Made by a program: the position numbers and the translations under genes. The notes under the pieces were generated by a model. The model was given only the letters and a program-made list of their open reading frames with translations. It searched no databases and was not told the origin of the DNA. Of a stretch of 64,000 nt of DNA, positions 1-12,599 are shown one piece after another. Source of the stretch: Chromera velia (lineage: Eukaryota > Sar > Chromeraceae); contig JAHBMJ010002432.1 of assembly GCA_018398765.1 (NCBI GenBank), positions 3,846-67,845 on the forward strand. Reading direction: 5' to 3'. How positions within the stretch are numbered: the first letter of the stretch is position 1; every line of letters starts with the position of its first letter.

Positions 1-981
1 GCGGGAAAAGCCGTAGAACCCCCCTTCCCCCAGGAAAAAAGCCCGGGGATGCAGCCTGTCGCTTTCCGGGGCCACTGACGCATGCATGCATGACAACACG
101 GGTTCATGCACGCTTTTTTAGACCATTTGGGGCGGGATCTTTCCGGGGCCTTTTTTTGGTAAAAATCGGGTAATCGGGTCTGAAGTCCACCTGACGCACG
201 CACATTTGGCGCATATTCAGCCTTTCGGGGCCGGGTTTTTGCCGAAAGACAGCGTGCGTGCATGCACGTGGGCTGGGGTATTTCTGTTTTCTAAGTGCCC
301 CCCGCTTCGCTTTCTGGGGCCATGCATGCGCGTACGTGTCGTGAGCAGTTATGCGCATGCTCCTACGTATAGAATATAGGGACTAGGCCATTTGATCATC
401 TTTAATTGCTGTTTGTAAGTAGAGTAAGGTAGAGTAACAGTCATTACGTGTCCTGTTTAATCCTAATTAGAACGTTAAACTCCCGGGTGGCGCATACATG
501 TATGGTTCTTATTTCCTAGTTCGCCGGTATTCGCCGGCAGACTTGTTCAATTATATACTTTCCAGAACTGGGAGACTAACATTAAATAAGCGGGCCGGAT
601 GCGGGTATAAAAGGGATCAAATGAATCTTTGATATTATGATTTTTTTTTTTTTATTGATATAAAGTTTAGATTCAGTTATACGGGCTGGGGTCGGGGGGG
701 CAGTCCGAGTGAAGAATGATAGAGAATTACTATCATTAGAAACAAGCATACAATTTTAACTCAGCTAATTATAAGAACGAAAACTTCTCTTTCATCTTCA
801 GTTAATTTTTTTTTACTAATTCTTTTAGCTACTGCTGGCAGCTGGTTTCTAGGCTGTTAAAGACTTAAAGTCTTTTTTCAAGTGGATATCTCTCTAATAT
901 CATAATGTAATTATTGTTTTCTCAAATCTTTCGAACAGTGCATTTTTACGTGAGGGTGATGTATGCATTTTCACAGAAAAT
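1..981. other. Gene-free flank
   Basis: No supported gene. The first 350 bases are GC-rich with several TGCATG-type stretches; from about 360 to 930 the sequence becomes AT-rich with short T runs. The stretch lies downstream of the minus-strand helical-repeat gene and may hold its 3' UTR or a further exon, because a good donor (CCT followed by GTAAGA) is visible near 1020. I could not find a matching exon here. Confidence 0.5.
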
Positions 982-3900
982 TCATCCGCTACACGATGAA
1001 ACCGCTTCAGCGTGTATTCTTACAGGTATGTTGATGCTCCCGCACCCGCTGCTCGCAGCCTCCCGCACCGCTTGTCCCGTCTTTACAGAGTTCAGCGGTC
1101 CAAACAGCAGGTTATACCGAGAACAGCCGCTGGAGATGAGGGATTCGAGGTTGGAGGGGAGAGCGGAGACGGACGACTGAGTGTGGGTGAGACGAAGCAA
1201 AATGGCACGGAAGGATGGCTCCAAAGCGAACATGTCCTCAGTGGGTAGTCTCTGTACTGTTGAGTTAAATGGACTCTGCTCGGTTGATTCCAATGCCTCT
1301 CGACTTCTCTGCAACTGGAGCATCAAGAGAACGGAGGACAGAAAACGACTGTCCGACTCACACCCCCTCAGCAGGTTTGCATCCCTCTGTCTGGAAAGTG
1401 ACCCCCTCTCTATCTGCTGAGACTGACTGGGCACTCGAGTCTTCTCGAACTGCTCAATGCACAGAGAGAGCGCGGAGAGGGACGGAAGGAATCGAGAGAG
1501 AGACGGAGAATCTCGAGGACAACTGGAGGAGGAGAGGAAGCGTGCGAGAGACGCAGAGGCCATGGACAGGCACTCCGAATCGAAACGGGTCACTTGGTTG
1601 ACATCAGAGAGTAGGCATACGAGAGCTGCAAAGACTTTTCGTCGCAACCTCAGCTCTTCTTTCTCAAACATACCAAAGTCTTCTTTTCCACTCTCTGCCC
1701 CCCTCACGAAATCCTGACGGTCTCCCTTACTTTCCAAAACCTCCGAAATCGGCGGATTTTGCATTTCTCGACTCCTCTTTTCTCCCTCTCCTGTTCTCTC
1801 CTCTTGTCCTCCTTCTTCTTTTTCGTTCTCTGAGGGAGACTGCTCACTCTCCCCAGGTTTGAGGACACCTCCGTCCCCCCTCCCGTCTCTATCGATTCGT
1901 CTCTGTCTCTGTACACCGCCGGGACGAGAAGACGCCAGAGCCCAAACAAACTGAGAGATCGAGACAGGGTCCCAATAGAAGAAGAACGGACGCGCACCGC
2001 CCTTCTCTGAAAAAACTTCCTCTACAACTCTGAGGCATTCTAGCCCCCCCTCTCCCCCCCGTCTACCCACACGCCCCCCCAAAACTTTTCCCAATAAAAG
2101 ACTCTTCTCATTCTTCTCGCCACCCTCCAGTGCCACGTTTGGCAGAAGCCCAGAACCAGGTTGTTCTGTATCAAAAGGTGTTGTCGCTTTGGAAAGAGAC
2201 CCACCATCTCGGCCACCCACATCGAATGCACCAGAGAGGCCCGCAGAAGGACTCCAGCCCTGCAGGGAGACGGCACAGAGAAACCCCATGGACCCCGGCA
2301 ACCGCAGCCTCATCTCCCTGAGGGCCCCGGCGGCTTGTGCCACGCTGACGCCAGTGAAGGACGAGGGAGGACACAACTCCAGACACCTGCGGACAGAAAG
2401 AAGAGCTCAAAAAAATCGCATAGACGGACGGAGAACCCGCAGGACACAAAAAGAAAAGCTCGGCGTACATGCTTCAATCACAGAACCAAAAAAAGTCTCC
2501 CTCGCACATTTTTTGACACCGCGACCATTTTGGAATACTTCAGACAGAACGGAAAGGAAAGGAAAGCGACTACAAAGGAAAAGCAAGGAGACTCGGAAAA
2601 GAAGGAACTAGAAGACGCCACGGGAGATGATGAATGAAGGGGAGCAGTGCCAGTACACAGAACTCAAAAGGGAACACTCACTCAAAGAATTGAAGACCAC
2701 TCATCATTACTTACGATCCCCCTAACAGACAGACCTGAAAAGCGTTTCAACAGAGCTGCGCGGTAGGCGGACTTGGAGACGCAGACGGGCAATCACTGAG
2801 AGGCAATCCGCAGCGTGGGCAGCTGCAGATGCGAGATGTGAGCAGAAAGGTTTTTGGATACACACGTACGCGAACGCACAGCACACATCTCACATGGGGA
2901 TCAGGAACGGATGGGCAGTCCGTGAACGCAAAGCAAACGAGACGGAGAGATACGGTAAGAAATAAGTCAGGGAGTCACAAGAGAGGGCAAAACATCAAAT
3001 GCAAAAGGCAGCCGAGAACAAGAAACAACAGAAACAGAAAAAAAACAACGACAATCCACTGTCCATGCATGCTCTCTGAAAGAAGGAAAAGAATTTCATT
3101 GGAAGGATGAAGACAGAGACCGATCCGGACACACACGGTGTGCTGGAAGGAAAGAGACGGTGTGCATTCCACGCCTCTGACGGACCCTCAAAGAAAAAGT
3201 TTGGCTCTTGTTGCCGATTGCCCTCTGCTTCCTTCAGCCTCCACTCATCTTCGAATTCTTTTTCCACATCCTCGCCTAGACGATATTTCCTCTCTCGCAC
3301 CTCTCCCCTCCTCCCTTTCTTTTGATTTCCTTCATGCATTTGCTGCTGTGCCTGCAACTCCAGCTCGGCCTTGGCTCGCCCCACAATTTCCTCCACCAAT
3401 TGGCCTGCAAGGTGATCGAGGAACCATCCCGGGATAGGCGCAGAAGACGGAGGGGATGCAGAGGCGTTAGAGCGTTGGCTGGCCTGTCTACCGCTTGTAG
3501 GGCAGGACAATGCTACTGTTCGGAGGAGGACAGAGAGGGTGGAGGTGGGGGTCGAAGAGAGGTCGTGAATGATGCGGGGGGCCAGAGCAGACACCGCACC
3601 TCTGAGGAATACCTTCGCCTTATCTTGGCCTCTCCCCCTCGGGCCCCCCTTAGGACAATCGACCCGCTGTCTAGCTGAACCCAAGAGGGTCTGTGACCCA
3701 TGTGTGTGGTGAAATCGGAGAAGGGAAGCAAGAAGATATGCCTCGTTGCCCGGTGCGCTTCCTATGTAGTCGTCATTCCATTTTCTTCTCTCACTGCACA
3801 CTTCTTCTGCAACTGCATCCATCAATCGCAACACGGCAGCACCCCCGCTTTCCCTTGTGCGTTGAGGACGACTGAGGTCTTCTTCCTCTTCTTTTTTTTC

Positions 3901-5691
3901 TTCAAACTTCCGAGGGATCTCTCCGCCACCCTCCCGATGCTTGCTCTTTGAGTACACACGAGCATAAGACAGGGCTACAGTGGAGAGGTCGTGGTTGTCT
4001 AGAAGGGGAAGAACTCTCCAAAGCCGCACTGCAGCGGCCTCAAAGAGCTCAGGCACAACCACGCGGCACTTTCCAAACACACGCACGGTCTTCACCCATA
4101 CGTCAGTGCGGTCTAGAAAAGAGACCGCGGAAGATAAAGGTGTGAACTGGCTCTGCAGAGTAGGGGGAGAAGCATCTTGCAGCGATGAAAAGGAGGAAGC
4201 TGGGAGACAGCTCGGCTGGTGCGGCCCCCCCCGGGGCTGTGAGGGGACTGCCGGGAGAGGAGACGAAAACGAACAGGAGGATCGGGAGGGAAGACTGATC
4301 TGCCTGCCCATTGGCATTCCGTCTTCTTCTCCTTTGTCTCTACTGGTCCCTGCTCTATTTCTGTCTTCATCGACTCTCTGGGGGATTGTCGTGCTGGAGA
4401 CGGTACCGGAAGGACTACAAGACATTGGTTTGCTCTCAGGAGCTTCTAGACCAACGCGCCCATGGTGCTTTCTAGCGGTGGGAGGGAAAGGAGGTGTGGG
4501 GGGAACGCTGGGAGTTGTTCTTAGTTTTCGCTCGGGGTCCTTTTCATGGATCATTCTGGCCATGGTTTCCCCGATGCGTCTGACAAGGGAATGAGGGAGA
4601 CGGGAGGCGGGGCAGGTGGCAAATGCCTGCACAAGATCTGTCAAAAGAAATGGATCGGCCTGCCAGTGTCCTTCACGGCATCGTTGCGGTACTGTTGGGG
4701 GCGGGGTGTGGGAGGTGAGAGACGGAGAAGGGCCAACACACGATGGAGACGGCGCAGAGCATGCGGAGACGGAGACGGGAAAGGAGAAGGGACCACTGAG
4801 GAGTTCTTCTGTCTCTGCCAAGAGGAGCTGCCACTTCTCGTTATCCCCCTTCAAGGATTGTCCTTCTTTCGAAATGGGGGGCACAAGGGCTTCTCGACTT
4901 TTTTCTTTCGACGACAAAGCGAGATCTGGCGTTGGATCAAATTTAATTCGCCGTCCGTCTCCGTTTCCTCTACCGGTCTTTGTTTGTGTCTCTGTGGACG
5001 GCTCTATGGCTGGGTGACTGACCCTATTAGAGCCCTTCCCCGCTCGCCAAATCTCACCGGCAAGGCGTTTCACTTGAGTGCGGATATCCTGAAAATGCTT
5101 TGGATGTTCAGTGGAGTACTTCAAGGCCTGAAGAGTTGGAGTTTGTCTTCTCAATACATTGGAAGCCATTTCTCTTTTTTGAGCTTTCACAACGAGCCAG
5201 TTCCGCCAACGACGGGGAAAAAGACTGCAAACACACCTCAGGTGCAGAAGAGGGCGACTTTGACTGTCAAAACCAGTCGCTTCTCTTCGAGAAGATGCAC
5301 TCAATTGAAGCCTCGCAAATACATGTGTGTCTCTGTGTACGGGATCTCGAAGGGGCCATGTGTGGAGGACTCCTGAGGCATCCATGTGGTGTTTCGCAGC
5401 CTCCTCGATCAGCGGCGTGTCTGACAGCTGGTGACGCCCTAGCTGGGAAGCACATTCATCCGTGAAGTTACAGCACCCATCAGCACCCTCGCGCGGCTCT
5501 TTCCATGCATGTCGGAGTCGGGATGAGTCGGGGGAATCTGACAACTTCAGTGACAAGGAAACTGGTCCAGTGACTGGAATCATCTGAATGCCTGGAATCT
5601 TAATTTGCGTAGACGGCAAGAGGACCGGGCGTGACCCGGGGCGTCGGATGGCGGCGCGCAGTCGCGCGCATCTGGCGATTCGATCTGGCAT
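982..5691 (-). CDS. HPR-like helical-repeat protein, probable organellar RNA-binding factor
   Basis: Two long open stretches join in phase: exon 5691-3182 ends after CC before a GTCAGA donor, and exon 2386-982 begins with G after a CCGCAG acceptor. Joined this gives about 1,304 residues. Repeated helical pairs resemble heptatricopeptide or FASTK-type repeats: DPFLLTDLVQAFATC near residue 347, LPLLDNHDLSTVALSYARV near 565 and DPVSISQFVWALASS near 977, separated by long low-complexity Ser/Glu/Arg linkers. Such proteins in apicomplexans and relatives usually act on mitochondrial or plastid RNA, often with a C-terminal RAP domain; I see no RAP domain here. The first Met is followed by an Arg-rich stretch; a second Met at 5169 (MASNVLRRQTPTLQALKYS) looks even more like a mitochondrial presequence and may be the true start. 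A donor-like CCT/GTAAGA near 1020 suggests the C-terminus could continue elsewhere. The family call is by eye only. Confidence 0.5.
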
Positions 5692-5965
5692 GCATCGATC
5701 TGGCCTTCATTTTTTTTTTTTTCTGAGTGCCGCGACACTGTTGCTCTGACAATGCTCATTGAGAGTACCTTCCTGCTTCCCGCCGGAAGCTAGTACATCG
5801 GGGGATGAAGTACACTCGGTATCGTAGCATCAATTCAAGAGAGTGTGGTTGATTCAGTCGTGTGGTCTGTCTTGCGGCAGTGTGTTCCGATATTTGCCCT
5901 GAAAGGGCCCAGAGAATTCGTCCGTCTCCTTCATTACTCCTTTGACATCTGAGTTTTCCTTCCTG
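5692..5965. promoter_or_regulatory. Divergent intergenic promoter region
   Basis: A 274-base spacer separates the starts of the minus-strand HPR-like gene and the plus-strand YkgJ-like gene, so both promoters must lie within it or overlap the 5' ends. A T run (about 5709-5722) is visible; no TATA box or other known motif stands out. The role is inferred from gene arrangement only. Confidence 0.35.
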
Positions 5966-7799
5966 ATGATGCCTGTGCCGGTCGCTTCCTTTCTCTTTCT
6001 CACGCTGCTCGGTGCAGCTGCAGCATTCTCTTTTCAGTTTTCCCAGTCTCTGGGACGTGGGAGGGGAAGGATGGCGAGACGCCTTTCTCGTCTGTACGGC
6101 CTTGAGCCTGAAGAACTAACTGACGTTGAAGGAGACGGCTTTGGAGACGAGGAGGAGGAACAACACGAAAGGGCCGTCTCGGTGATTGCAGAGCCCAACC
6201 TGTTGAGAAGGAGTAAAGACTGGGCGTGCATCAAGGGTTGTGGGGCCTGTTGCAAGCTCGGGGCACCCGACCGAATGGCCCCCGAGGAAATTTTCTTTGA
6301 ACCAGCCGACGCCGCACTGTATCGTTCCATGATTGGAGACAACGGTTGGTGCAAACACTACGACCAAGAGAAGCGCCTGTGCTCCCAGTACGAGGACAGA
6401 CCCTGGTTCTGTCGGAATGAGCCAGATGTGTGGAATGGCCTCTTCGGTGTGCCCAAAAGAGACTTGGATGATTTTTTGATAGATGACTGTAGAGATTCGA
6501 TCAAGGATGTGTATGGCCATACCTCTCAGGAGGCCGTTGCGTTTGAGCAGACCATCGGTGCCCTCCAGAGAGAAGTTGACGTTCTCTCCTCTCAAGAAGA
6601 AGAGGGAGAGGAAGAAGAGGAGAACGACGACATTGTGGTCACAGTTCCCGTCGACCCTCTTGACGGATCCCCGAGACCGGACAGGTATGTCAACTGGGAG
6701 AAGAGAGAAGCGGTTGCGCCGGCCCACCTCGTACCTCCCCAGCTGCAAGGAGAAGAGATCGAGAAGATCTACCTGCCTGGTCAGTCAGTCACTCACTCAG
6801 GTGCATTCAACTCCATGAACAGACACTTGAATAGGAATCATTCGATGTGCGTAAGAGAGAATATGAGTCGGTCAGTTGACCATCGAGACCATTTAGCATC
6901 CAGATAGTCGGAGAGCCAGAAAGAAATTTGAGGGTGTAACGAGGGGGATAGACTTCTCTGCAGTCGGATGAGAAAGAATGGTTCTTTTAAGACTCGAAGA
7001 AATCGTCATGTTGGTTGTCATCATTCATGTGGAAGGAAAGAATCTACCATCTCATCCATGCTCCGAGACGGATTCTCCACATCACTCCATCCCGTCTGTG
7101 GAGTCTCACTTGGTTGTACTTACTCTTCCTCTCTGCCCTTCCATTTTCAATTTGATGAGTGCGTTGGGTCGAACGTATGTCCAGAATCTTGCAATGTGTT
7201 GGTCTCTGATTCGATGTAGCTCGGATCGAAAATTGGACCCTCCCCCATAATCACCCCTCCGATGGAAAGGAGTCGCTGTCTCTTCTTCCTTTCATCACAT
7301 GACTGTAAAACCAAGACAATCTGCCCTAAGTTATCACCCAGCAAGAAAAATGCACTTGTTTTTCCCGCCCTGTCTTGATTTCTGTGTGCACGCGCATGCA
7401 GGTGCCGATTCACTGAAGGACCCAGAGGAGGAGAACGAGCGTGTGACGACCGACGAGGAGGACAAGCAGGTCTTGAGGGAAGAGGTGGAGAGGATGTTGG
7501 AGGAGGAAAGGCGAAAGGGAACGGAGATAGATCCAGAGTTGAAGGATGAACTGTTTGAGATGGTGGCAGATGACTTGGAGCTCGAAGAAGGATCGGACGG
7601 GGCACTGGAAGAAGAGGAAGAAGACGAGGAGGAAGAGGGAGGAGAAGGGGGCATGTCAGCAGAGGCGGAGGTGGAGGGTATAGCCACTGGGGGTAGTGTG
7701 AAGAGAAAACGAAAGGAGGGGAATCCGGAGGAGGAGGAGGATGAAGAAGATTTAGAAAATGATGAAACCGAATTCGTGTTTTGGGAGACTGCACAGTAG
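5966..7799 (+). CDS. YkgJ-family cysteine-cluster protein, plastid-targeted
   Basis: Exon 1 is 5966-6779 and exon 2 is 7402-7799; the 622-base intron starts GTCAGTCAGTCACTC and ends GCATGCAG, and both ends are phase 1. The product is 403 residues. Residues 88-96 read CIKGCGACC, the hallmark of the YkgJ/UPF0153 zinc- or iron-chelating family, followed by Cys129, Cys139 and Cys149 in WCKHY, RLCSQY and WFCRN contexts. Plant and algal members are often plastid proteins. The N-terminus is a signal peptide (VASFLFLTLLGAAAA) followed at once by FSFQFSQSLGRGRGR, a Phe-led basic stretch like the bipartite leaders of secondary plastids. The C-terminal third (exon 2) is almost wholly Glu/Asp/Lys-rich and is unlike the family, so it is a lineage extension. 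Biochemical function is unknown; metal binding is inferred from the cysteines. The upstream TTG at 5942 is not needed because an ATG pair lies at 5966. Confidence 0.85.
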
Positions 7800-10700
7800 A
7801 GCAAAGCCTGGAGAGTTTAAGCGGACGGAACAAAAAAACACAAGACGAGACGGAGAACTGAAAACAAAAGGCTAGAAAAAGAAGTCGTATGGAAGGAAAA
7901 CGCATTCATGTGTGCGATCCACGTTTTGAATCCTCTTGTCACTCCTTCCCGGGGCTTCTGCAACGCCTTGTGTTTGCCTCTCCCAGTGCCAGGGATGGAG
8001 GTGAGGCTTTGGAAGTAGAAAGAGCAAGAAATTTCCACATGTTCACATTCTTGCAGCTTCTCAGTATTAAACGTTGTCGTCTTTTTTTGTAAAACTCGGC
8101 CCTCCATGAGGAGTGTATTTAAGTAATCGCTTCAAGTTCAAGCTGCAAGTACGTCTGTATCACAAACTGTGTGCCCACCCCTTTCTAAGCCCTTATCATC
8201 CCTCATCCCTAACCTTATCCCCACCCTATATGGCTGACATTCTAGCTGAGTATAGCTGAGATTAACCTACTGTATGGTGTAAACTAATGCAACTTGAATA
8301 AAATGTGGATTTAAAATTTTGAATTACGTACATTTGAAATAAAATATTTGATTGCATGATTCATACATAAAACTACATAAATTTGTTATAAAACAATAAT
8401 ACCATGATTCATACATAAAACAATAATAAAAATTATGATTTACATTATGATGCAGTTGCATAAGGCTAGCTTTATCCTATTGCATTTCTTTTTTTTTTTG
8501 ATAATGATTTTTAGTATTGCATTTCTAGTCATATTTGGGAATCCATTTGGGAGTAATTAGGAGAATTGGAATATGTTTAATTCGAAAGCAATTCTAGTAG
8601 AGCGGATCGGCTCGGTAGCAGTAAGCAATTTCGGCTCCTTTACTTAAATGCGCGACTTACGGCTAAAAGTGCAACATTTTTTTTCTCGAAAAACTTATAC
8701 TGCAGGTGGGGGGATGACGGAAAATTCCGAATAAATTGGAAAAAAATAGAAAATCGTCTTCCAACCTTAATGTCAAGGCACTCACCTTCAAGATTCTTCC
8801 CGACTGTCTGTCTATTCTCCTGTGTGTCTGTTTGCTTTCTTTTTTCTTGCGCCCAGTCCTTTTTTCCCTCGCTCAGGTTTTTCCTTCCTTCTTTCCTTTC
8901 GTGCTCTCTCTGTCTGCCTGTCTCTCTCTCAGCCTTTCTGAGTTCCTCTGGCCATATCACTTGATTTGAGTGGGATCCCTCATTCATTCACCCTGTTTAT
9001 AAAGCATTTCAAGGCACTCACCTATTTTTAAATTAACTTCACCGCTGATCGCGGTCAAGACCAGTTTATACTGACTGCATGTATTTTAAAGGTCAGACGA
9101 TGCCATGTATGCCCAACAAATCGCTAATCCTTTGGGCACGACATATATGTATACTAAGAACAGGAACCTCCTTTAGATTTGCATGAGGACTTCAATCCAA
9201 GCGCATTCGACAGGTCCCAGAGAAGCATCACGTTGGCACATTGGTTCTTTGACTTTGGCTGTACGTGTATGTTCGAAAGAGAATATTGAAAGTGGGCTCT
9301 GCAAAGTCCACGGCATCTATACGTACAGAAGCGAGCTAGTTGCAACTCTTAATTCCACACCGCCTGGAAAGACATAAATTCCTGCACTACGCTGCGTCAA
9401 CCAGTCGAGTAGATGTCTGAGCGACACTGCAATTAAGAGTCCAGTGAACAGGAAAGGAAAAAAAGGGGGGGCGCATGACCGGTGGGTTTCCATCCCCGTC
9501 CTCCACCCCCGCATTGTTTCCTTTTCTCTACATGTATGTTTGAAGTCCTGTCAGCCTCAGTCTTGTATCTCTCTTCTGGCTCCCAAGTGGGCCTCATTTC
9601 CCCTGCTCTCTCTTCTCTCTTTCCGTTTTTGAGCAGGCTTCTCCGTTTTTGCTGGTCTTTATTCTGCCCATGCCCCATCTCTGTCTGTCTTTTTTTTGTC
9701 CCAATTTCTCTGTATATATATATACCCATGCCCTTGAATTTAGCTATGGGGGGGCGGTCTATCCTAGACAATCTTTTAACCTGTCGGGCCAGCACCCCCA
9801 AAGACGGTCCGGTGTAGTTAGTCTTGGGTACTTGCATACATTAAACAAACAACAGTATGCCGTCTCCAACAATTCAACTGGGGTGCTCGCATACATTCAC
9901 AAGAAAGGTGAGGGGGGGACACGCTGACCAGCAACACACGCACACACGGCCAAAAGGGCCATCCCTCTCTACGCAAAGCGATTATGCTACTTTCGAGAGA
10001 GAGAGCAACAGATCTTCAGTCAAAATACTGGCCTGTGTTTGTTCCCTCCTGCTCATAAAGCAAACAACACATGAAAAATCGAACCCTAAAAGTTAGCATT
10101 TTTACGAAATAACCTATGGAAGTTTTCCGGAAAAGTCAAGAGACTACAGAACAACACTTCAAAGAATCAAAGAAGCCGTCTATCAACTTTCATTTTAATA
10201 ATTCACGCAGAGAAGAAAGCAAACTCTGAGTGAGTCTGATTGGTTGTCAATGCATATACGCATGATTCAAGCATGGCGGGTCCCTGGCGTATAGGCCCGG
10301 GCCCTGGCACGAGTGCTCTGTATTGGAGGCCCGCACATTTTTTTTTTCTATAGCCAAATTCAAGGGCAGGTAAATATGTAAAACTCAATAGGTTATCCCT
10401 ACCAAGGCCCATCTTTTAATATAGTTTTTTAAATGCTTTTAAGTTTTAAAATCATGCATATGTCACATGCAATAATATGCATATATATACCTATTTTCTA
10501 CTAGCCTATTCGATACAGTGGACCCTATAGAGTAGACCATACGGATTCACGGTCCAAATCATGGAGCACCCCGATCGAAAGGCTATAGATATAAAATTCT
10601 TATTCAAGCCAGGCGTCGGCTAAGGAAAAAAAAAAAAAAGATCCCCCCAAACCCTTTACTTTTTTTTTTCTTTTGTTCTTTTTCAGTCAAACAACTGTTG

Positions 10701-12563
10701 TTCAAGTGTTGCACAGGTGTTGTTCATATGTTGCACAACTGTTGTTAGGTGTTGTTGAGGGTAAAAAAGTAAAAAAGAAAGAAAAAAAAAAAACTTCTCT
10801 GATCACTTTTTTTTTTTCTTTTTTTTTTCCTTGAGCCGACGCCTAGTATTTAAGTTCTAATACTGCATACTGTTAATAGTGTTTTATAGACTTATACTAT
10901 CTTGTGTCTATTAATGTGCTACAACTTTTATTTTAGCTTTTATTTTAAAACGTTTAAATCCTAAATCGAGAAAGTTGTAAACTTTATAGAGAGTTTATAG
11001 TAAAACTTTGTATTGCAAAAAAAATATTACAAACTCTGAATCTGACCTATTGATATGCCGACTTAGAATCTATAGTTCAAAATGTGAAGCGTCTAGTTTT
11101 AGGTCATCAGTTAGGTTAATAACAATAACACTGTCATATGGTAATAATCATCATACAAAAATAATTATCCGATGATTTTATGAATCTACGGTCCATGCAC
11201 TGGCAGTGTGCATGACTGCAATGATTAATAATTAATTGGTTGATTTATTGCATCACCCACTTAGGTGATGATCCCGCAGACCGATCAGTGAACCCGTTCA
11301 TCAATCGATTGCGTTGCATGCCCAGAAGAATTCCCCCCACTCCTCCCTCCATCGTGCATGCATGCAACCATACAATCAGCGCGCGTGCATGTCTGCCAGG
11401 AAAAAAACACGCACACAGGTTTCTTCCATTTACGATCGGCATAACGCCATGACGAGAAGCAGCGGCATGCTCAAAGCACCACCGGGGGGAAAAGGACGAA
11501 AGGAGACCTACCTGGCCTCTCTACCCTGTGCTACCCTCCCTCCCCCCCTGAACCCAATCGAGCGATCAAGAAGCGAAAGGGAGAGACCAACTGTGTGTGT
11601 GTGAGAGAGAGAGGGAATGAGGGAGAGACAGAGGAAGAACATTAAAATCCTAACAGCTGGTCTGATTTAGGTCGTAGATAAACAGGATCGAAGGAAAGGG
11701 ACCGAACAAAAGCCTGCCTGCCTGCCCGCATTTATTCACCCAGCCATGCAGGCCCGCACCCGCATGGTGGGCTGTCTGTCTGTCTGTCGATCCCTTTCCT
11801 CCCCTTCCGTTTCTTCGATCAGGAAGGAAGGAAGGAAGGAAGGAAGGCCTAATCGGCCGGGGGGCCAGAGGGGTGCCACCCGGACGGACAAGTAAGCACG
11901 AAAGCTGGCTCGATCGGTGCAGGGTCAGTTCCGATGACCGTTCGTTCGTTCGTTCAGCCTTTGTTTGTTTGTTTGTGTCAGAGGGAGGGAGGGAGGGAGG
12001 ATGCATCCATGCAGACAAGCAAGGAAGGCTTGAAGAGACCTGCAGACAGTATGAGAGAGAGGCAACGCAGGCAGGTAAAAGAGCATCCGCACCCTGCAGC
12101 AGTGAGGGTGGGGATGCCGTTCCTTTCTTCGACGCGCAAGCAGAGGCCCCATTCGTTCCTGGCTCTCTCTCTCTCTCTCTGTCCCCCCTGGCTGGCTCCT
12201 TCTGTCGGTCGGTTGCCCTTTCTTCTTCTTTCTCTGTTTTTTCCTTTCCTTTCCTTTTCTCTCCTTTCCCTCTCCCCGACAAATTAGAGGACCCGAAGAG
12301 GGAGGGACGGAGGGAAGGAGGGAGCAAAGAGCTTGCATGACGCACGCAAGAAAGAAAGAAACGTCCAGTGACTGATTGGATGGATTGGATGCAGCGCGGT
12401 GAGCTGATCTACGGTGGCGCTTCTATGAACACGGGTGCGCGAAATTGGCAGACTGGAGGAGAGAGAGGGCAAAAAGAAGAGAGAGGAGGAGGGGGGGGGC
12501 ATCCAATCACTCCACTGTTGACCTCCTGAAGGTGAAAGGGAACGATAGAGAGGGAAAGACATC

Positions 12564-12599
<36 letters not shown>

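Noticed and set aside
104-358. Minus-strand open frame of 84 codons
   Set aside because: Composition is basic and repeat-like (TGCATGC stretches), with no motif, splice logic or homology I recognise.
7147-7905. Long minus-strand frame over the YkgJ second exon
   Set aside because: Pro/Ser/Leu-rich antisense shadow of the acidic exon.
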